A stretch of DNA of 64,000 nt from Tulasnella sp. 424 (lineage: Eukaryota; Basidiomycota; Agaricomycetes; Cantharellales; Tulasnellaceae). How positions within the stretch are numbered: position 1 is the first letter of the stretch; every line of letters begins with the position of its first letter. The notes beneath the pieces were generated by a model. It ran no database searches. It saw nothing but the letters and a program-made list of their open reading frames with translations, and was not told the DNA's origin. Where the stretch lies: NCBI GenBank assembly GCA_019633425.1, contig WSUB01000028.1:186001-250000 (forward strand), written 5' to 3'. The translations under genes and the position numbers were made by a program. Positions 10,944-22,955 of this stretch are shown here, one piece after another.

Positions 10944-12855
10944 ATGGACGGTATTGAGGATTCTGGAGAACTTGGTGGCGCCCATACAAGGTACGTCCTA
11001 TCATATCACGGCTGAGCTACTACCGTTAGCCCATGTTGAATAATCAAACACCAGACAGACCATCTCGAGCATCGACCACCAGATTGAAACACTCCTCACC
11101 AGGTCTCTAGGACCCAGCCAATAAACCCACTCAACAGAACTAATCGAGCTACGTCGACGGCGGAATGCTCTAGTACCATTCTATCAGCTACCCATAGAAC
11201 TCCTTCTAGCCATCGTGGAGCGGTGTCTTGAACACAGCGGACGCCACTACACATGCCTTCTACACTTATCACTCGTTGGCACATTCTTCAAGAATATCGT
11301 CCAGGGAAGATCAGGACTGTGGGCGCACATCGTAGCAGGACTGTCGATTCCAGGAGTGGAGACTTGTCTCGTGGGGTCCCTCGGCCACTGGCAGCCTCTT
11401 TATATATATCTCGATGCTGCCAAGTATACCGACAAGAGAGAGGGCATGCCAAAAGATAGAAGCGACTGGGAGAGGACTACGAAGGTTCGCAGGGCTTATG
11501 AAATAGCCTACGTGGATCGGGTTCTACCACACATTTCAAGAGTACGGGTCGCATCGTTGAAAATTTCAACAGAGACCTACGTCTTTCTAGAGGCGATGCT
11601 TACGTCTCCGGCACCTCTTCTGGACGAACTCAAAGTCGAAAGGACGGACATGGACCTTGGACCGTTTCCGGTTCCTGCAGCACCCCCTGCGGAAGCATTT
11701 TGTGGACACGCCCCAAGTCTGAAAAAGCTTGACATTGGCAGAGGATTCCATTCCCTCATCAACTCCTTCAAGTTCTCCGGTCTTTCTTCCTTATCAATCT
11801 TGTCCGAGGAAACACTGGCGATGGACAAGATCATCGACATGCTAGCAGAGTCTCCCGGCATGTCGTCTCTCACAATCGTCGAGGGGAGGACGGATCGAGG
11901 TTTCAACCCATTTCTCACAAATGGCCAAGCCAACGATGCCGACCACAATCGAAACCCCCAGCACACTGTACTCCGGAAGTTGACGCTCCGGCTCGAGGGC
12001 ACAGACCGAGTTCTGTACCTCCTTGAGCACGTTCAAGCCCCATCGTGCACTCAACTTGATTTGCGACATGGGACGGCAGATCCACCCTTGCACTTCGTAA
12101 GACGTTCTCTCGACCCATTCCTCCCGGCATTCCAGCAAGCCAGAGCGTCAATGGTCAGCATATCCATAGATCTCGGACGGTTCAGTAGGTTTGGATGCGA
12201 AGAAAACGGCCCATCGGTCTCCATACAGACATCAGGTGATACGTCCCAGTCACAGTTGCATGTGACATCTCTACTAGACTGGGTCATCGAGGTACTCGGC
12301 GACCAGTCTCCAGACGGCGCCGAGGTCACTCTCAGACTCAAGGAACAAGGCTTTCGACTGGACTGCAGCCTACCCGCGGTCTTCACTCGACTTCATCGAC
12401 TCCCCACTATTACCGCCCTGTTTCTCGATGGTGCCACGTCCCGTCAAGACTGGATACTTAAGTTAATGGGAACCGATTGGCCCACCTCCGACATCAATCC
12501 ACAGTTTTTCCTGCCTTGCCTCATCTTTATCTACCTCAGCGGATTTGACTCTCCCGGGAAAGACCTTGTCGAGGTGCTGGAAGCACGCTACGGCAAATCT
12601 CTCCCCCAGGACGAGCGCCGACTTCCACAACTCCCACCACCACTCAAGTTCCTCAAATTTGGAGGTTGTCATTTGAGCGGCTATACGAGAAAAATCAGGG
12701 CTATAGTTGGAGAACGTTGTGTCGGAGTTTCAGAATACCCATATCTTCCTTTTGAACCAGTGGTAAGTTGCCGTTCCACGAATGCCTCGCACTACAGACC
12801 ACCTGACGTTTCAACTTCTTACTCGCCACCATCGATTCTCTGTGATACAGCTTGA
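10944..12855 (+). pseudogene. F-box protein, copy 1, with early stop
   Basis: Homologue of the gene at 15446. Exon 1 is 10944-10990 and exon 2 starts at 11055. In the spliced frame the codons after GPSQ read TAA at 11122-11124, where the intact copy reads CAC. After that the frame stays open to 12855 and encodes the F-box-like segment (LPIELLLAIVERCL, then a LW.HIV pattern) and about 500 residues of a repeat-like C-terminal region. With no good downstream ATG before the F-box helix, this copy is probably inactive. A read-through or alternative start cannot be excluded. The long open frame suggests recent loss or residual function. Confidence 0.7.
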
Positions 12856-13932
12856 GAGATGTGCCTTCATTGAATCTCTGTCAATAGAGTTGAACTACCA
12901 CCGAACGGAATATCTCGACTAGAACCTGGCTGCTGGCAGAAGTACCCAAGCCTGGAAGCGTCATTCTCTAAGCAAGACCAGCCGCTTGGCTGCGGGGATG
13001 GTGTTTAATCGTTATTAAGCAGGTTCTAGTGAGAAAAATTGCGGAATACAATAGCTCAACAAATGTTTGGTTGGGTGATGTGGCGGGAAGGAGCGTTTGA
13101 GCGCATGCGGCTGATGAGCGATGTTGAGTCTGGACAGAGATACAATCGGGGAGAGGCGTCCATCAGAAGCGAAGAAGAGTGGAAGTGCGAGACACTATGT
13201 ACTGCACCCGGGAAATGTATATCGTTGCACGTGAGCGGAATCATGTCGTCACTCAAAAAAAAAGCATCCATGCACGATGACCAGTGATTGTACCCCTAAC
13301 CAGAGAAACTGTATACTCCGTCGGAGCACAAAAAGATAGAGGGTGGGACAAATGCTTTCGAAAGACAGTTCCTAAAGTTCGATGTACAGCTAGCTACAGG
13401 TCGGCGGGACCACAAGCTCACTGGGTGCTAGAAAGGCTGCGCTATCCGTCCATTTGACAGCTCCTCGAGGAAAATCTCAGCGCTTTATTGATCTTGACTG
13501 CGCCAAGTGCGCTGTGGGCAGAATAAAAGCCGGGAATACGCGGTTCATTGTCGACCAGAGTGCTGGGCTCACAAGGAACTCACCGTTTATTGGCGTGAAT
13601 GATTCGGGAGCAAAGAATGAAGAATATTAAACGTATGTATTCAATCGCTATTAATCTTCGCATACCTATCTTTCTATTTAAATTACGTCCAATGCGTCTT
13701 TCCGTGGGTCACCACTAAAAAGCTTCATAGTAGCATCGCAGAGCGTGCTGACGGTACTGGTGGACCGGCTTGCTGAACAGTGTACCAGTTCTCACCAGCA
13801 CGAGCTTACTTTGTCAGCTGGTCAACCCCCAAAATGTCTCCCTGAGCCGACCGGCGGGAACTCGGCCCTAACCGGCGAGACGTGGTATCCTAATCAGCTA
13901 GAAATAAAATGACGATCACCTGAATGTCCAAC

Positions 13933-15318
13933 TCACTCAGCAGTCAACTCCCTAGCTCGCTGAATCTCTTTAAAGAACGGGTTGTTGGTGATGGTCGAGT
14001 CCTGACGTTGAAGTCTGGTTTGCTGGGTATTCGGGAGGGAAGTGTCAACAGGTGTGAAAGGGTTATTCCTTTGAGAGGCGAGGCCAGCAGGAGGGGTGTC
14101 ATCATCAAACAGAGCACGCGAGTTGGAATTTTCGATTGCCTTCAAACGGCGCTTCTCTCCTTCGAACAAATGGTCGGCTTCCTGAAGATCTAAGGTCTTG
14201 CCCGTAGCTAGATCGTACCAAAGCATGCCTACGTTACCAAACGTGTCGGGCGCGGTACGGCTCGGAGGAGGCTGTGGGCTAGTCGCCTTGTGAGGTTGCT
14301 GAGGAGCAGCACCGGATGCTGGAGAAAGGGATTGGGAGCCAAAACTGGGCATGGGAGGCTGTGGAGAGCTTATCTGAGCGAGGCCAGTAGCCAATGCGAA
14401 TGGGTTGTTCGACCCATAGCCCGTTGGCTGAGCCTGGAGAGAAGGCTGAGCGAACAGGTTGGCTTGCTGCTGCTGCTGGGAAGCCGACCACTGTGCCTGT
14501 TGCTGCTGATCTTGATTCCAAAGGGCCTGCAACTTCGCGGTTTCTTGATGTTGGGCAACGTACGCAGCTCGCTGAGTCTCGTCTGCGGAGGACCGTCGAC
14601 TCCGCTCGAGCGCCTTCTCCAAGTCCTCTGGCTCCTGGTTTCTCCACTTTTGTGCCCAAGCTTGCGAGTTTTCACTCCTCCGCCTCACGTCACCATTCTC
14701 GTCGTCGTCCCCAGTGACAACGGGATCTTCGCCCAATATGCGATCTCTTGTGTGAGCTCGGTTTCGGCGCTGCTACCTGAGACGGCTTTCGTCCATGAGA
14801 AGGTTGACGGTTGGCTTTTTGTCGAACGTTGGCACCCTGATCCTTCCCATCCTCGTCGATGTATTGGAACTCCTTGAGAATCTTGATGACATAGATGTTG
14901 GCGTTGGAGTACAGGACGACGTTCTCAGACCCGGCATGAAGGAGGTAGTCGAGGACTGTAAGGGACTGCGGATGCCCAGTCAGCGATTCCATTATAGTGC
15001 CCCCCTCCCCAACAGCTCACCTTGAAGACATGCATCCAGTGCTTGCCCTTGGCGTTGACGCGCTTATCGAGCATCTCCATGATTTCGACGAAGTCTTGCT
15101 GGTTATACGTCAGCTGCGCGAGCTCGTTCATCTGGGTTCCGGAAGGTCCCCATGGATCGGTTGATGTTGCATCCCGAACTTTGACCTCGACATCGGAGTA
15201 GGCCTTGCGATAGTTGTTGAACCGTGGTAGACGGCCTAGTCGAGCGAATGATGAGATTGTAGTTTAGACTGAACCCTTGATCAGACGAACGGCCGTTCCT
15301 CACCCCGTATATTGACAT
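13933..15318 (-). pseudogene. Epsin copy 3, broken in the ENTH domain
   Basis: Starts with a short exon (ATG at 15318, MSIYG) and keeps much of ENTH (VRDATSTDPWGPSG, SLTVLDYLLHAGSENVV, DGKDQGANVRQKA). Just after RQKA, a small deletion relative to copies 1 and 2 removes part of the KDITNLLMDES region. It shifts the frame into stops either way: one frame reads NLLMDESRLR then TAG. Downstream, 14736-13933 is open again and carries a UIM-like helix, Gln-rich stretches, NNPF motifs and a rearranged order. There DTFGNVG...TGKTL, the C-terminal piece of copy 1, is followed by DLQEADHLFE and ends in RELTAE. The KRLNDKGKNW motif is altered to KRVNAKGKHW. Most likely a pseudogene. Confidence 0.75.
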
Positions 15319-15445
15319 GAGCGGAGAGAGATGGTGGGACGGAGATAGCACAGTCGTAATCTGCTGCGAATGGCTTAAGTCCGATCCTTGACCCATCATC
15401 ATCCTTTTCGGCTCTCCAGCACGTGAGACCTCCCCGCCGCTCCCC

Positions 15446-17538
15446 ATGGACGGTCTTGAGAATTCTGGTGAACCTGATGGCGCCCGTACCAGGTTCGTCC
15501 TACCATATCATGGCCGAGCTCCTGTTAGCCCACGTTGACTAATCAAAACACCAGAGAGACCATCTCGGGGATTGATCAACGGATTGAAGACCTCCTCACG
15601 AACTCTCCAGGGCCCAACCAACACATTCACTCAACAAAACTAATCGAACTACGTCGACGGCGGAACGCTCTGGTACCATTCTATCAGCTGCCAATAGAGC
15701 TCCTCCTCGCCATCGTGGAGCGATGTCTCAAACGGAACAGGGTGTACGGAGGCTATTACACATGCCTCCTACAATTATCATTCGTTAGCACATTCTTGAA
15801 AAATGTCGTTCAGGGGAGATCAGAGCTGTGGGCGCACATTGTGGCGGGACTGCCAATTCCAGGAGTGGAGGCTTGTCTCGTGAGGTCCCTCAACCAGCCT
15901 CTTTACTTAAACCTCGATGGAATCAAGTACTCCATCAAAGGAGATGGTATGCCAAGAGATACGAGCGACTGGGCGAGGGCTGTGGAGGCTCGCAGAGCTT
16001 ACGAAAATGCGTACGTGGACCGGGTTCTACCACACGTTTCAAGGGTACGGGTCGCATCTCTGAAAATGGCATCAGAGACCTACGTCCTTCTACAAACAAT
16101 GCTCACATCTCCAGCAGTATTTCTTGAGGAGCTCAAAGTCGAAGCCGTAGACCGTGGACCGTTTCCGGTCCCTGCGACACCCCCGGTGGAAGCGTTTGGC
16201 GGACACGCACCAAGACTGAGAAGACTTGACATAGGTCGAGGATTCCACTTCCTCCTAAGCTCTTTCAAGTTTTCCGGTCTCTCTGTCCTATCAATCTGCT
16301 CCGAAGCAACGCTCGTGGTGGACAAGATCATCGAGATGCTGCCGGAGTCTCCTGGTCTGTCGTCTCTTACAATCATTGAAAGGAGGACGGCTCGCGGTAT
16401 CGACCCATCTCTCACAAATGGCCGATCCAACAATACAGACCACAATCGAAACTCTCGGCACACGATACTCCCGAAGCTTCGGGAGTTGACACTCCGGCTC
16501 GAAGGCGCGGATCGAGTCCTGTACCTCCTCGAGCATGTTCAAGCCACATCGTGCACCCACCTTGATTTTCGACATGGGATGGCTACCTCACCCCCTCACT
16601 TCGTAAGACGATCTCTCGACCCATTCCTCCCGGCATTCCAGCAAGCCAGAGCGTCAATGATCAGCATTTCCATGTACCTTGGACCGCTCAGTGGGTTTGG
16701 ATGCGAAGGAAACGGCCCATCGGTCTGCATACAGACGTCAGGCGATACGTGCCAGTCCCAATTACATGTAACATCTCTACTAGACTGGGCCATCGAGGTA
16801 CTCGGCGACCAGTCTCCAGACGGCACCGAGGTCACTCTCAGACTCAGGGAACAAGGCATTCGACTGGACTGCAGCCTACCCGCGGTCTTCACTCGACTTC
16901 ATCGACTCCCCACTATTACCGCCCTATTCCTCGATGGTTCCACGTCCCGCCAAGACTGGATACTCAAGTTAATGGGAACCGATTGGCCCACCTCCGACAT
17001 CAATCCACAGTTTTTCCTGCCTTGCCTCATCTTTATCTACCTCAGCGGATTNNNNNNNNNNNNNNNNNNNNNNNNNNNNNNNNNNNNNNNNNNNNNNNNN
17101 NNNNNNNNNNNNNNNNNNNNNNNNNNNNNNNNNNNNNNNNNNNNNNNNNNNGGAACCGATTGGCCCACCTCCGACATCAATCCACAGTTTTTCCTGCCTT
17201 GCCTCATCTTTATCTACCTCAGCGGATTCAAATCTCCCGGGAAAGACCTTGTCGAGGTGCTGGAAGCACGCTACGGCAAATCTCTCCCCCAGAACGGGCG
17301 CCAACCTCCACAGCTCCCACCACCACTCATGTTCCTCAAAATTGGAGGTTGTAATTTGGGTGGCTATGCAGGCAAAATCAAGGCCATGGTTGAAGAACGC
17401 TGTGTTGGGGTTTCAAAATACCAATTTCTTCCTTTCGAAACAGCGGTAAGTTGCCGTTCCCCCAATGCCCCGCAATACAGACCATCTGACGGTTCAACTT
17501 CTTACTCTCCACCGTCAACTTTCCGCTTTACAGCTTGA
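15446..17538 (+). CDS. F-box protein, copy 2 (interrupted only by an assembly gap)
   Basis: Two exons, 15446-15492 and 15555-17538. The protein starts MDGLENSGEPDGA, then has an amphipathic helix (TKLIELRRRRNALVPFY) and an F-box-like domain (QLPIELLLAIVERCLKR, LLQLSFVSTFLKNVV, SELWAHIV) at about residues 45-100. The remaining 500 residues lack a clear motif but alternate short strands and leucine-rich helices, as in the LRR-like substrate-binding halves of many Agaricomycete F-box proteins. Such proteins recruit targets to SCF ubiquitin ligases; the target here is unknown. A 100-N gap splits the frame, but the 77 bp on each side are identical. Removing one copy plus the gap (177 nt, 59 codons) leaves an in-frame protein of about 617 residues collinear with copy 1. 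Confidence 0.75.
17052..17151. other. Assembly gap (100 N) with identical flanks
   Basis: Exactly 100 Ns. The 77 bp before it (16975-17051) are repeated immediately after it (17152-17228). This looks like two contigs whose ends overlap but were scaffolded with a default-size gap, not missing sequence. Confidence 0.95.
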
Positions 17539-17955
17539 AACATCTATATATCGTTGAATCTCTTTCAATAGAGTTGAACTGCCTCCGAACGCCATATCTC
17601 GACTAGAGCCTGACTGGCAAAGATACTCAAGTCTGAAGCCTCATTCTTAATCAAAGGGAAGAAGCCCAGTTGCTTCACTGCGGGAAAATTGTTTAGCCTT
17701 GTGACGATAGCTTTTCTATAAACGTTTGGACCAGCCGACCCTTTTTTTTCGCGTGTGCGTGGAAATCCCCCCTCCCTGGTGTGGATCGACCAAACTACAC
17801 GGTATCGCATGCCCTGTGGTTCACGACGAGCTAATCTCTAATCAACCCTTAGCAGCTGACACTAATGTTGACCGAAACCATCCATAATTCAAGATGAACA
17901 ACATGGCATTATGGTCAGGGTGGGTATACATATGGTATATAAATAAACCAATAAG
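17539..17955. other. Convergent intergenic region
   Basis: Between the 3' ends of F-box 2 (+) and kinase gene A (-). No gene seen. The similarity to the F-box 1 flank ends inside it. Confidence 0.5.
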
Positions 17956-20613
17956 TTACGGCTGACTCGAAAGGTCAGTAGATCTTCGGCCAAGACGTAT
18001 TAAATTAAATATCTTTCTTCTAGCTTGCTGTGTCAATGTTTCCGGGGCCAGTATAAAGGCCGGCTTGGGACTGAGCAGGACGACAGGTGGAAGCTTCTCT
18101 CCTGAAATTTCGTCTACCGCATCCCTCCGAAGGACGGTTTCCTGAACACATCCCTTCTCCTCGTACTTCTCGTCTTTATTACGCTCGATGCTTGGGGGTG
18201 GGTGAGAAATGTGACTGGACCGGCAGTCAGTTATGATCGCCTCGTATAGTCTCAGTTCCAGAATCCGTCCTTCGACCCTTCTCATACTAGGACGTACGGC
18301 CGGTTCCGTGGTCCAACATTCGTCTAGGAGCGTCCATATAGGCCCTTCCAGAGTACTATTGCAGCTCATTTTGTCTCGAGTGGATTCCGGTGCGGGTGGG
18401 TCTCCTTTATGGAGCCTCAAAATTATAGCGCGTTCGTTGGTGAGATGTTTGAATGGAATCGCTCCAGTGAGGATCTGAAAGGTTTGAACATGCCCTTGAA
18501 TAAGAAAAGAAACTTTCAACGGGCTTTCAGCGGGCTTACCTTCAATGCTAGAGATGCAAAACTGTACACGTCGCCCTTCAAGGATTTGGGTAGTTTGCCG
18601 TCGACTAGCTCCGGAGCCATCCACCGCACGTTCCCCGCCCCACGGTTAGAGGAAATTGATTCTGGGATGATTTCCGCAACGGATCGGCTCAGGCCGAAAT
18701 CGATGATAACCGCGGATCCGTCATCGTCAATGAGGATGTTGTCCTAAATACTAATGTTAGCTCGCCATTGTCCGGGATTTACTCAAGGAGAGGATCTACC
18801 GTACCGGCTTTATGTCTCCATGGACGACTCGGACAGGAGGCGAAAATTCATGCAAATAGGTCAAACCCCGTGCGACTTCGTGCAGCTAAGAAAACCATAC
18901 TGCCCTCAGCTCAGATCGTTTTGTCTCCCTGCTCTCTAACTCACAAGCTTCAAACGATCACAATCCGGGTTCGACTTGATATATCTCTCCACGTTTCCGT
19001 TGGGATACCAAGGCGAAATGAGAGCGATAGAAGGCTGGAGTGTGAAACCCATCAGTGGTGCAATGCAAGGGTGAATGAGGTCCCTCCAAATAATGATTTC
19101 TTGAGCCAATCTCTAATAGACGTTTTCGGGGAAATGTCGAGTCGTCAGATCAGTGATGCCGTAACGGGATCGCTTCTCTCCCCGACCTTACGAAGTTTCA
19201 ATTCCGTCTCATCCGAGTCTGGAGCGCGTAGCACCTTCTCAGCTACCTTGAAATATGGGAAGTCCCGTAAGCTCGTGACGTTTGAGATATCGGAACGCTA
19301 GAAGGCTCACGAGTTGACGACTCTTATCTGAATACATTGTCTCGCACATCCATACATAACTAAACCCCCCTCGCGCGTGAGGAGTATTCTTTAGTCTTCG
19401 ATACCGTAGTGGTGGCAAACCAGGAAATGTGATGCAATCGGTCCACTGTCCGTTAGATTCTTGTTGCAGTGTAGCTCCTCCAGGTGAAGGGGTAGATGGT
19501 GCACTTCGAGGGCGAATGACACTACTGGAGGAAATGGGACGAGCCTGGGGCCGAGCGGGAGGTTCAGAGTGCGGTGGAGTCCCCAGATCCTGCAGGGGAA
19601 ATGCATCCAAGCCAGGAGCCGGAGGATCATTACGGCGCATCTGAACTAGAGACTTGGATAGGGCTTCGAAAATTTCGGATATCACAGGGCGGTTGGAAGG
19701 GGCCGGCCTCCAGCACCATGCAGCGACCTCCCAAACCGGACCGTAGGATACACGCTCCGGAGAAGCCCAAGCTGGCCGACGAGGATGTGTCCGAAGAAGG
19801 CGGAAAATTCTGTGATTATACTGCTTTCCTCTGAGAATCTGTATGGATTATGAAGGTTAGACTACATGGGTGGGATGATGTTCGCGACTCTAACATGCAT
19901 ACCTCTGCGATAGTGACGCCGAAGTCAAACACGTCTTCTTCAAAGCCCTGAGCCTGACTTCGTGATTGACAAAAGTCATAGAGAATAGCACGGTGCTCTG
20001 AGACGAGGATGTTGGTGATTCCCACCTGACCATGCACAATATTGAATGAATGCAACGCCCTGAGGGCATCACAAACCTGAAGGACCTGTGGACTGGGGTT
20101 AATGTTTGCAGTAGCCGGCTAAAGGTGACTAATGCTTACCAGACCACCTCTGTCCGCGTCAGGGGACGTAGGTAGGTAGACAAGCATGGGGGAGAGTTGA
20201 AGGTGTGGAACAGCGTAATACCACTGGCGCGTTACCTTGCATGCTCCTAAGAACTGCAAGATATGCGGATGGCTTGGCATGGCTCGCCACACAGCGCCCT
20301 CCCGATCGACTACGCGATACTTAGTCAGAGACGGAGGTCAGTAAATGCTGCTTGGCATTGACATTGGCTTCAACGAAGTCATAAGCAGACATACTTTAGT
20401 ACAAGGCCGCTTCAGCAAGACCTGCCCGACTCTAGTGGACGAACCTAATGAAAATCCAGGAATCCCTCGATGTGGACCTCTAAGGACAACGCCCGTCCGT
20501 AAGTTGTCGAGGGGAAAGCGAGAAGAGGGACCGTTGTCTTCAGACGGAGATTGAACCTCAACTACGCGGCAGACTATAGCCTGTGATATGCACGAGAAGT
20601 GTTGAGCAAACAA
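17956..20613 (-). CDS. Tandem pseudokinase-kinase protein, gene A
   Basis: Multi-exon gene with two kinase-like domains, of the fungal tyrosine-kinase-like type. Domain 1 (about 20.6-19.8 kb) starts near LGSSTRVGQVLLKRP. It has the loop HGQVGITNILV where active kinases have HRDxKxxN, so catalytic Asp and Lys are replaced, and YDFC where DFG is expected; it should be inactive. A Pro/Ser-rich linker follows (19.7-19.4 kb), then domain 2 with ARGGFSYVW as glycine loop, HGDIKP, DNILI, IDFGLSRS, WMAPELVDG, GDVYSFASLAL and LLDECWTTEPAVRPSMRRV. It therefore keeps catalytic Asp and DFG. A basic tail ends in LGRRSTDLSSQP. Introns are clear at several places (for instance after GDIKP and after SFASLALK). 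The N-lobe of domain 2 around 19.25-19.35 kb is hard to splice with confidence. The start at 20613 is tentative. Confidence 0.62.
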
Positions 20614-21900
20614 AACACCAACGTCTTATATAGGAAATGAATGTCCTACCGGCTCCTGGGATTGCTCTGGAACCTCTCCAGAACCCCTCTCATCCGTAAT
20701 GCCAAGGGGATCGGCGATGACGCTGTCATTTTTTACCCTGGTATGTGACCAAGGAATTATCCGACGCATGGTTGGTGCGCGTCGTTACGTTTGGAGCGCC
20801 GAGGAACCGTAAAGAGTGGACTTAGGCTCCATGTGGTTTTTGTGGTTCGGTTTTATATAAAAGAGCAGCGAGGAGTGGGGGCTGAGGGTTAAATCCCGAT
20901 TCCCTGTGATCGTACAAGGGAAGGGTGCATGCGTGGTTTGTTCATTAGGGAGGCTGCGCGCCCCGCGTAACCACCCGGGGTCGGATCGGCCCGCACAGTT
21001 TGTGCTCGTCTGATTCTTGTATCTACTCGTTCGTTGGCTGAGAGGATCAAGAACATCTTATGAAGAAGGTCTGGGAAAATCAGTGCTTCTGTGCCTTGAT
21101 TCTTTGTGCAAGTAAACCTTCCAGGATTCCAAAAAAGAACTTGGGGTCTCACCGTATTTCACCAAGAAGCCCTCCCAGCCACAAGGATGACGCGTTGCAG
21201 CTGGAGGCGGGCCAGTACTCCTGAAGCCATCAAAGTCCATCAAGGTGGCGCTGGGACAATTTATTCAATGAGACCATGGAGCAAAATAGCCCACTCGAGC
21301 AATAAACCTGGCCTGGGCTCCAGTTCAAGTGGAAAGCTTCCTTTGAGAGATGCCTCGAGTTAACCGAACAGTCCTTTACCCCACAGTGAGTAATTCAGGG
21401 TAGTTAACAACTCCTGGGATTTTTTTGTTTGGAGAAGGGAGAGTCCGTGCGCCTCTTGCTGTGCAATCTTCACCGCCATCATCTCCGTTCTGGGTTAGCG
21501 GGATCTTCCCATCACTACTGATTATCCTCACACAAAAAGCCCTCGAGGTCAACGCTATTTATGGGACTTGGACAGGAACGTTTCGGATCCTTCAACCGGG
21601 GCTACCCGAACGCCGGACAGACGCCTCTGCACTGCTCGCTGCCAAGATTTTACGCAGAACGAGACAGTCAAAGGGCGGACGTCTTCACCGACCCCACTTA
21701 CTTGTACTTACATATTATGCATAGGATTGGAGTGCGTTGGAGAGTAACTTCCTGGGGTCAAAATGAAATCGCAAGCTCCAGTCTGATGGCGAAAGCTCGT
21801 CACGTGATCCATCGGTTTCACGGGTAAACCTCGGGTAATATTTGAGAGTCGCCTCTCGTACTACGATTTCAGCAAATGGGAGGGCATCGAGCTCGCTCAT
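20614..21900. other. Region without a supported gene
   Basis: Absent from the right-hand duplicated unit. A TATA-like 'tttatataaaag' lies at about 20853. Short minus-strand frames (21900-21715, starting MSELDALPFAEIVVREATLK; 21243-21058) look protein-like in places but are broken by stops. They may be remains of an unrelated gene. No RNA gene recognised. Confidence 0.4.
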
Positions 21901-21904
21901 GAGT

Positions 21905-22320
21905 ACTGTTATCGGAGGTGGTTTTTGAGGACTCGAAACATCGCGTGATGATATCGCCTGCCGTTGAGAATCTGTTTCCGGAGAGTCTAGCGGTCATCTG
22001 ACGCGTTCAAAGGCAGGACGCCGAGGATAACTAAGTAAAGCGCAAGTATAAACGTCCCTCCGCTTTAATCGCACAGGTCGTTGCTTTCAAGTCTCAGGGG
22101 GATATTGCTAATTATGTGGTTGGAGGCTGCCGGGTGGGTTGGCGTGTTGGTGGCGGTGTTGTGGAGGTCACGCGACTCCGAACATCTGAGCCCTGCCTGC
22201 AGTGCTTGCAGATTAACAGGACAATAGCCGAAGGGCTCAAGCGACGGCGATGAACATATCTACGGAACCCATGAAACTCTGAGGGAAAGGGATTGGGGTG
22301 CATCTGTTGGTTAGCTGTTT
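21905..22320 (-). pseudogene. Relic of the tandem-kinase locus
   Basis: 21905-22015 resembles part of kinase genes B and C ('cgaaacatcg.gtgatgatatcgcctgcc', as at 29990 and 46945). 22035-22320 resembles the noncoding block downstream of kinase genes B and C (31195-31490, 48160-48440). The two pieces are joined directly, so an older copy of the locus has lost the intervening sequence. Confidence 0.7.
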
Positions 22321-22955
22321 AGGTACGTGCGTTGCTCACGCTCCGCGCGTTTTTATTTGACTCCTAACATTATAGACATCACGCAAGTACTGCTCTATCT
22401 TCCTACCTTTGCCCAAAATTCATTGTGAATGAATATCTGAGGTCTCAACGACTAAACCTCATATTCTGGAAGAGGTGGATGGACGGGATAGTGCTCGCGG
22501 ACGGGAATCGGTGGAGGCACAGTGAAGCTAAATTAGTTAGACGAAAGGAAATAAGTTGAGGCAAAAAATACACTACTAGTCTCCAAGATATAGCCTGAAG
22601 GAATTTATAATGACGCAGGCAACATCGCCAAGGCGTAGGACAAAGATATTGAATATGTCAGGGAAGACAGTTTGGGAGTCGTGGACAAACCCAGATAAAG
22701 AAGTTTGCGACGGTGCTGCAGTAGAATCGGCTCCCTGCTCTCGTTGCTCAGAGTAATTTGTTTCATCATATTGAGCGATTATGATACATACGGTGTCTAC
22801 GATGTAATTGAAAGACAAGGTTTGGATGGTTTAGGAAGAGACAACCGCAATTGAACAAAAATGATAGGAAGAGGTTTGTTAGATTACATAATGCAGGACG
22901 ACGGAGACGAAGGGTGAGCCCCTTGGCGGAGTAATAAGATTGGTACGCGCTTGTG

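Larger units (their letters stand above)
8410..13016. repeat. Tandem segmental duplication, unit 1 (about 4.6 kb)
   Basis: From 8410 the sequence 'aagcaggttctagtga..' matches 13017 onward. Similarity continues through the noncoding block, the epsin gene and the divergent F-box gene, so the two units are adjacent and direct (offset about 4607 bp). Divergence is moderate, with many substitutions and small indels, so the event is not recent. Confidence 0.85.
13017..17700. repeat. Tandem segmental duplication, unit 2
   Basis: Direct copy of 8410-13016, carrying epsin 3 and F-box 2. Similarity fades in the 3' flank of F-box 2 near 17700 (for example the shared phrase 'aatagagttgaact' at about 12890 and 17565). 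It includes the assembly gap at 17052-17151. Confidence 0.82.

Noticed and set aside
20889..21900. Possible decayed formin-like (FH2) or other gene on the minus strand
   Set aside because: One phrase (FFFGILEGLLAQ) resembles an FH2 C-terminal helix, but stops interrupt it and no other landmark was found.
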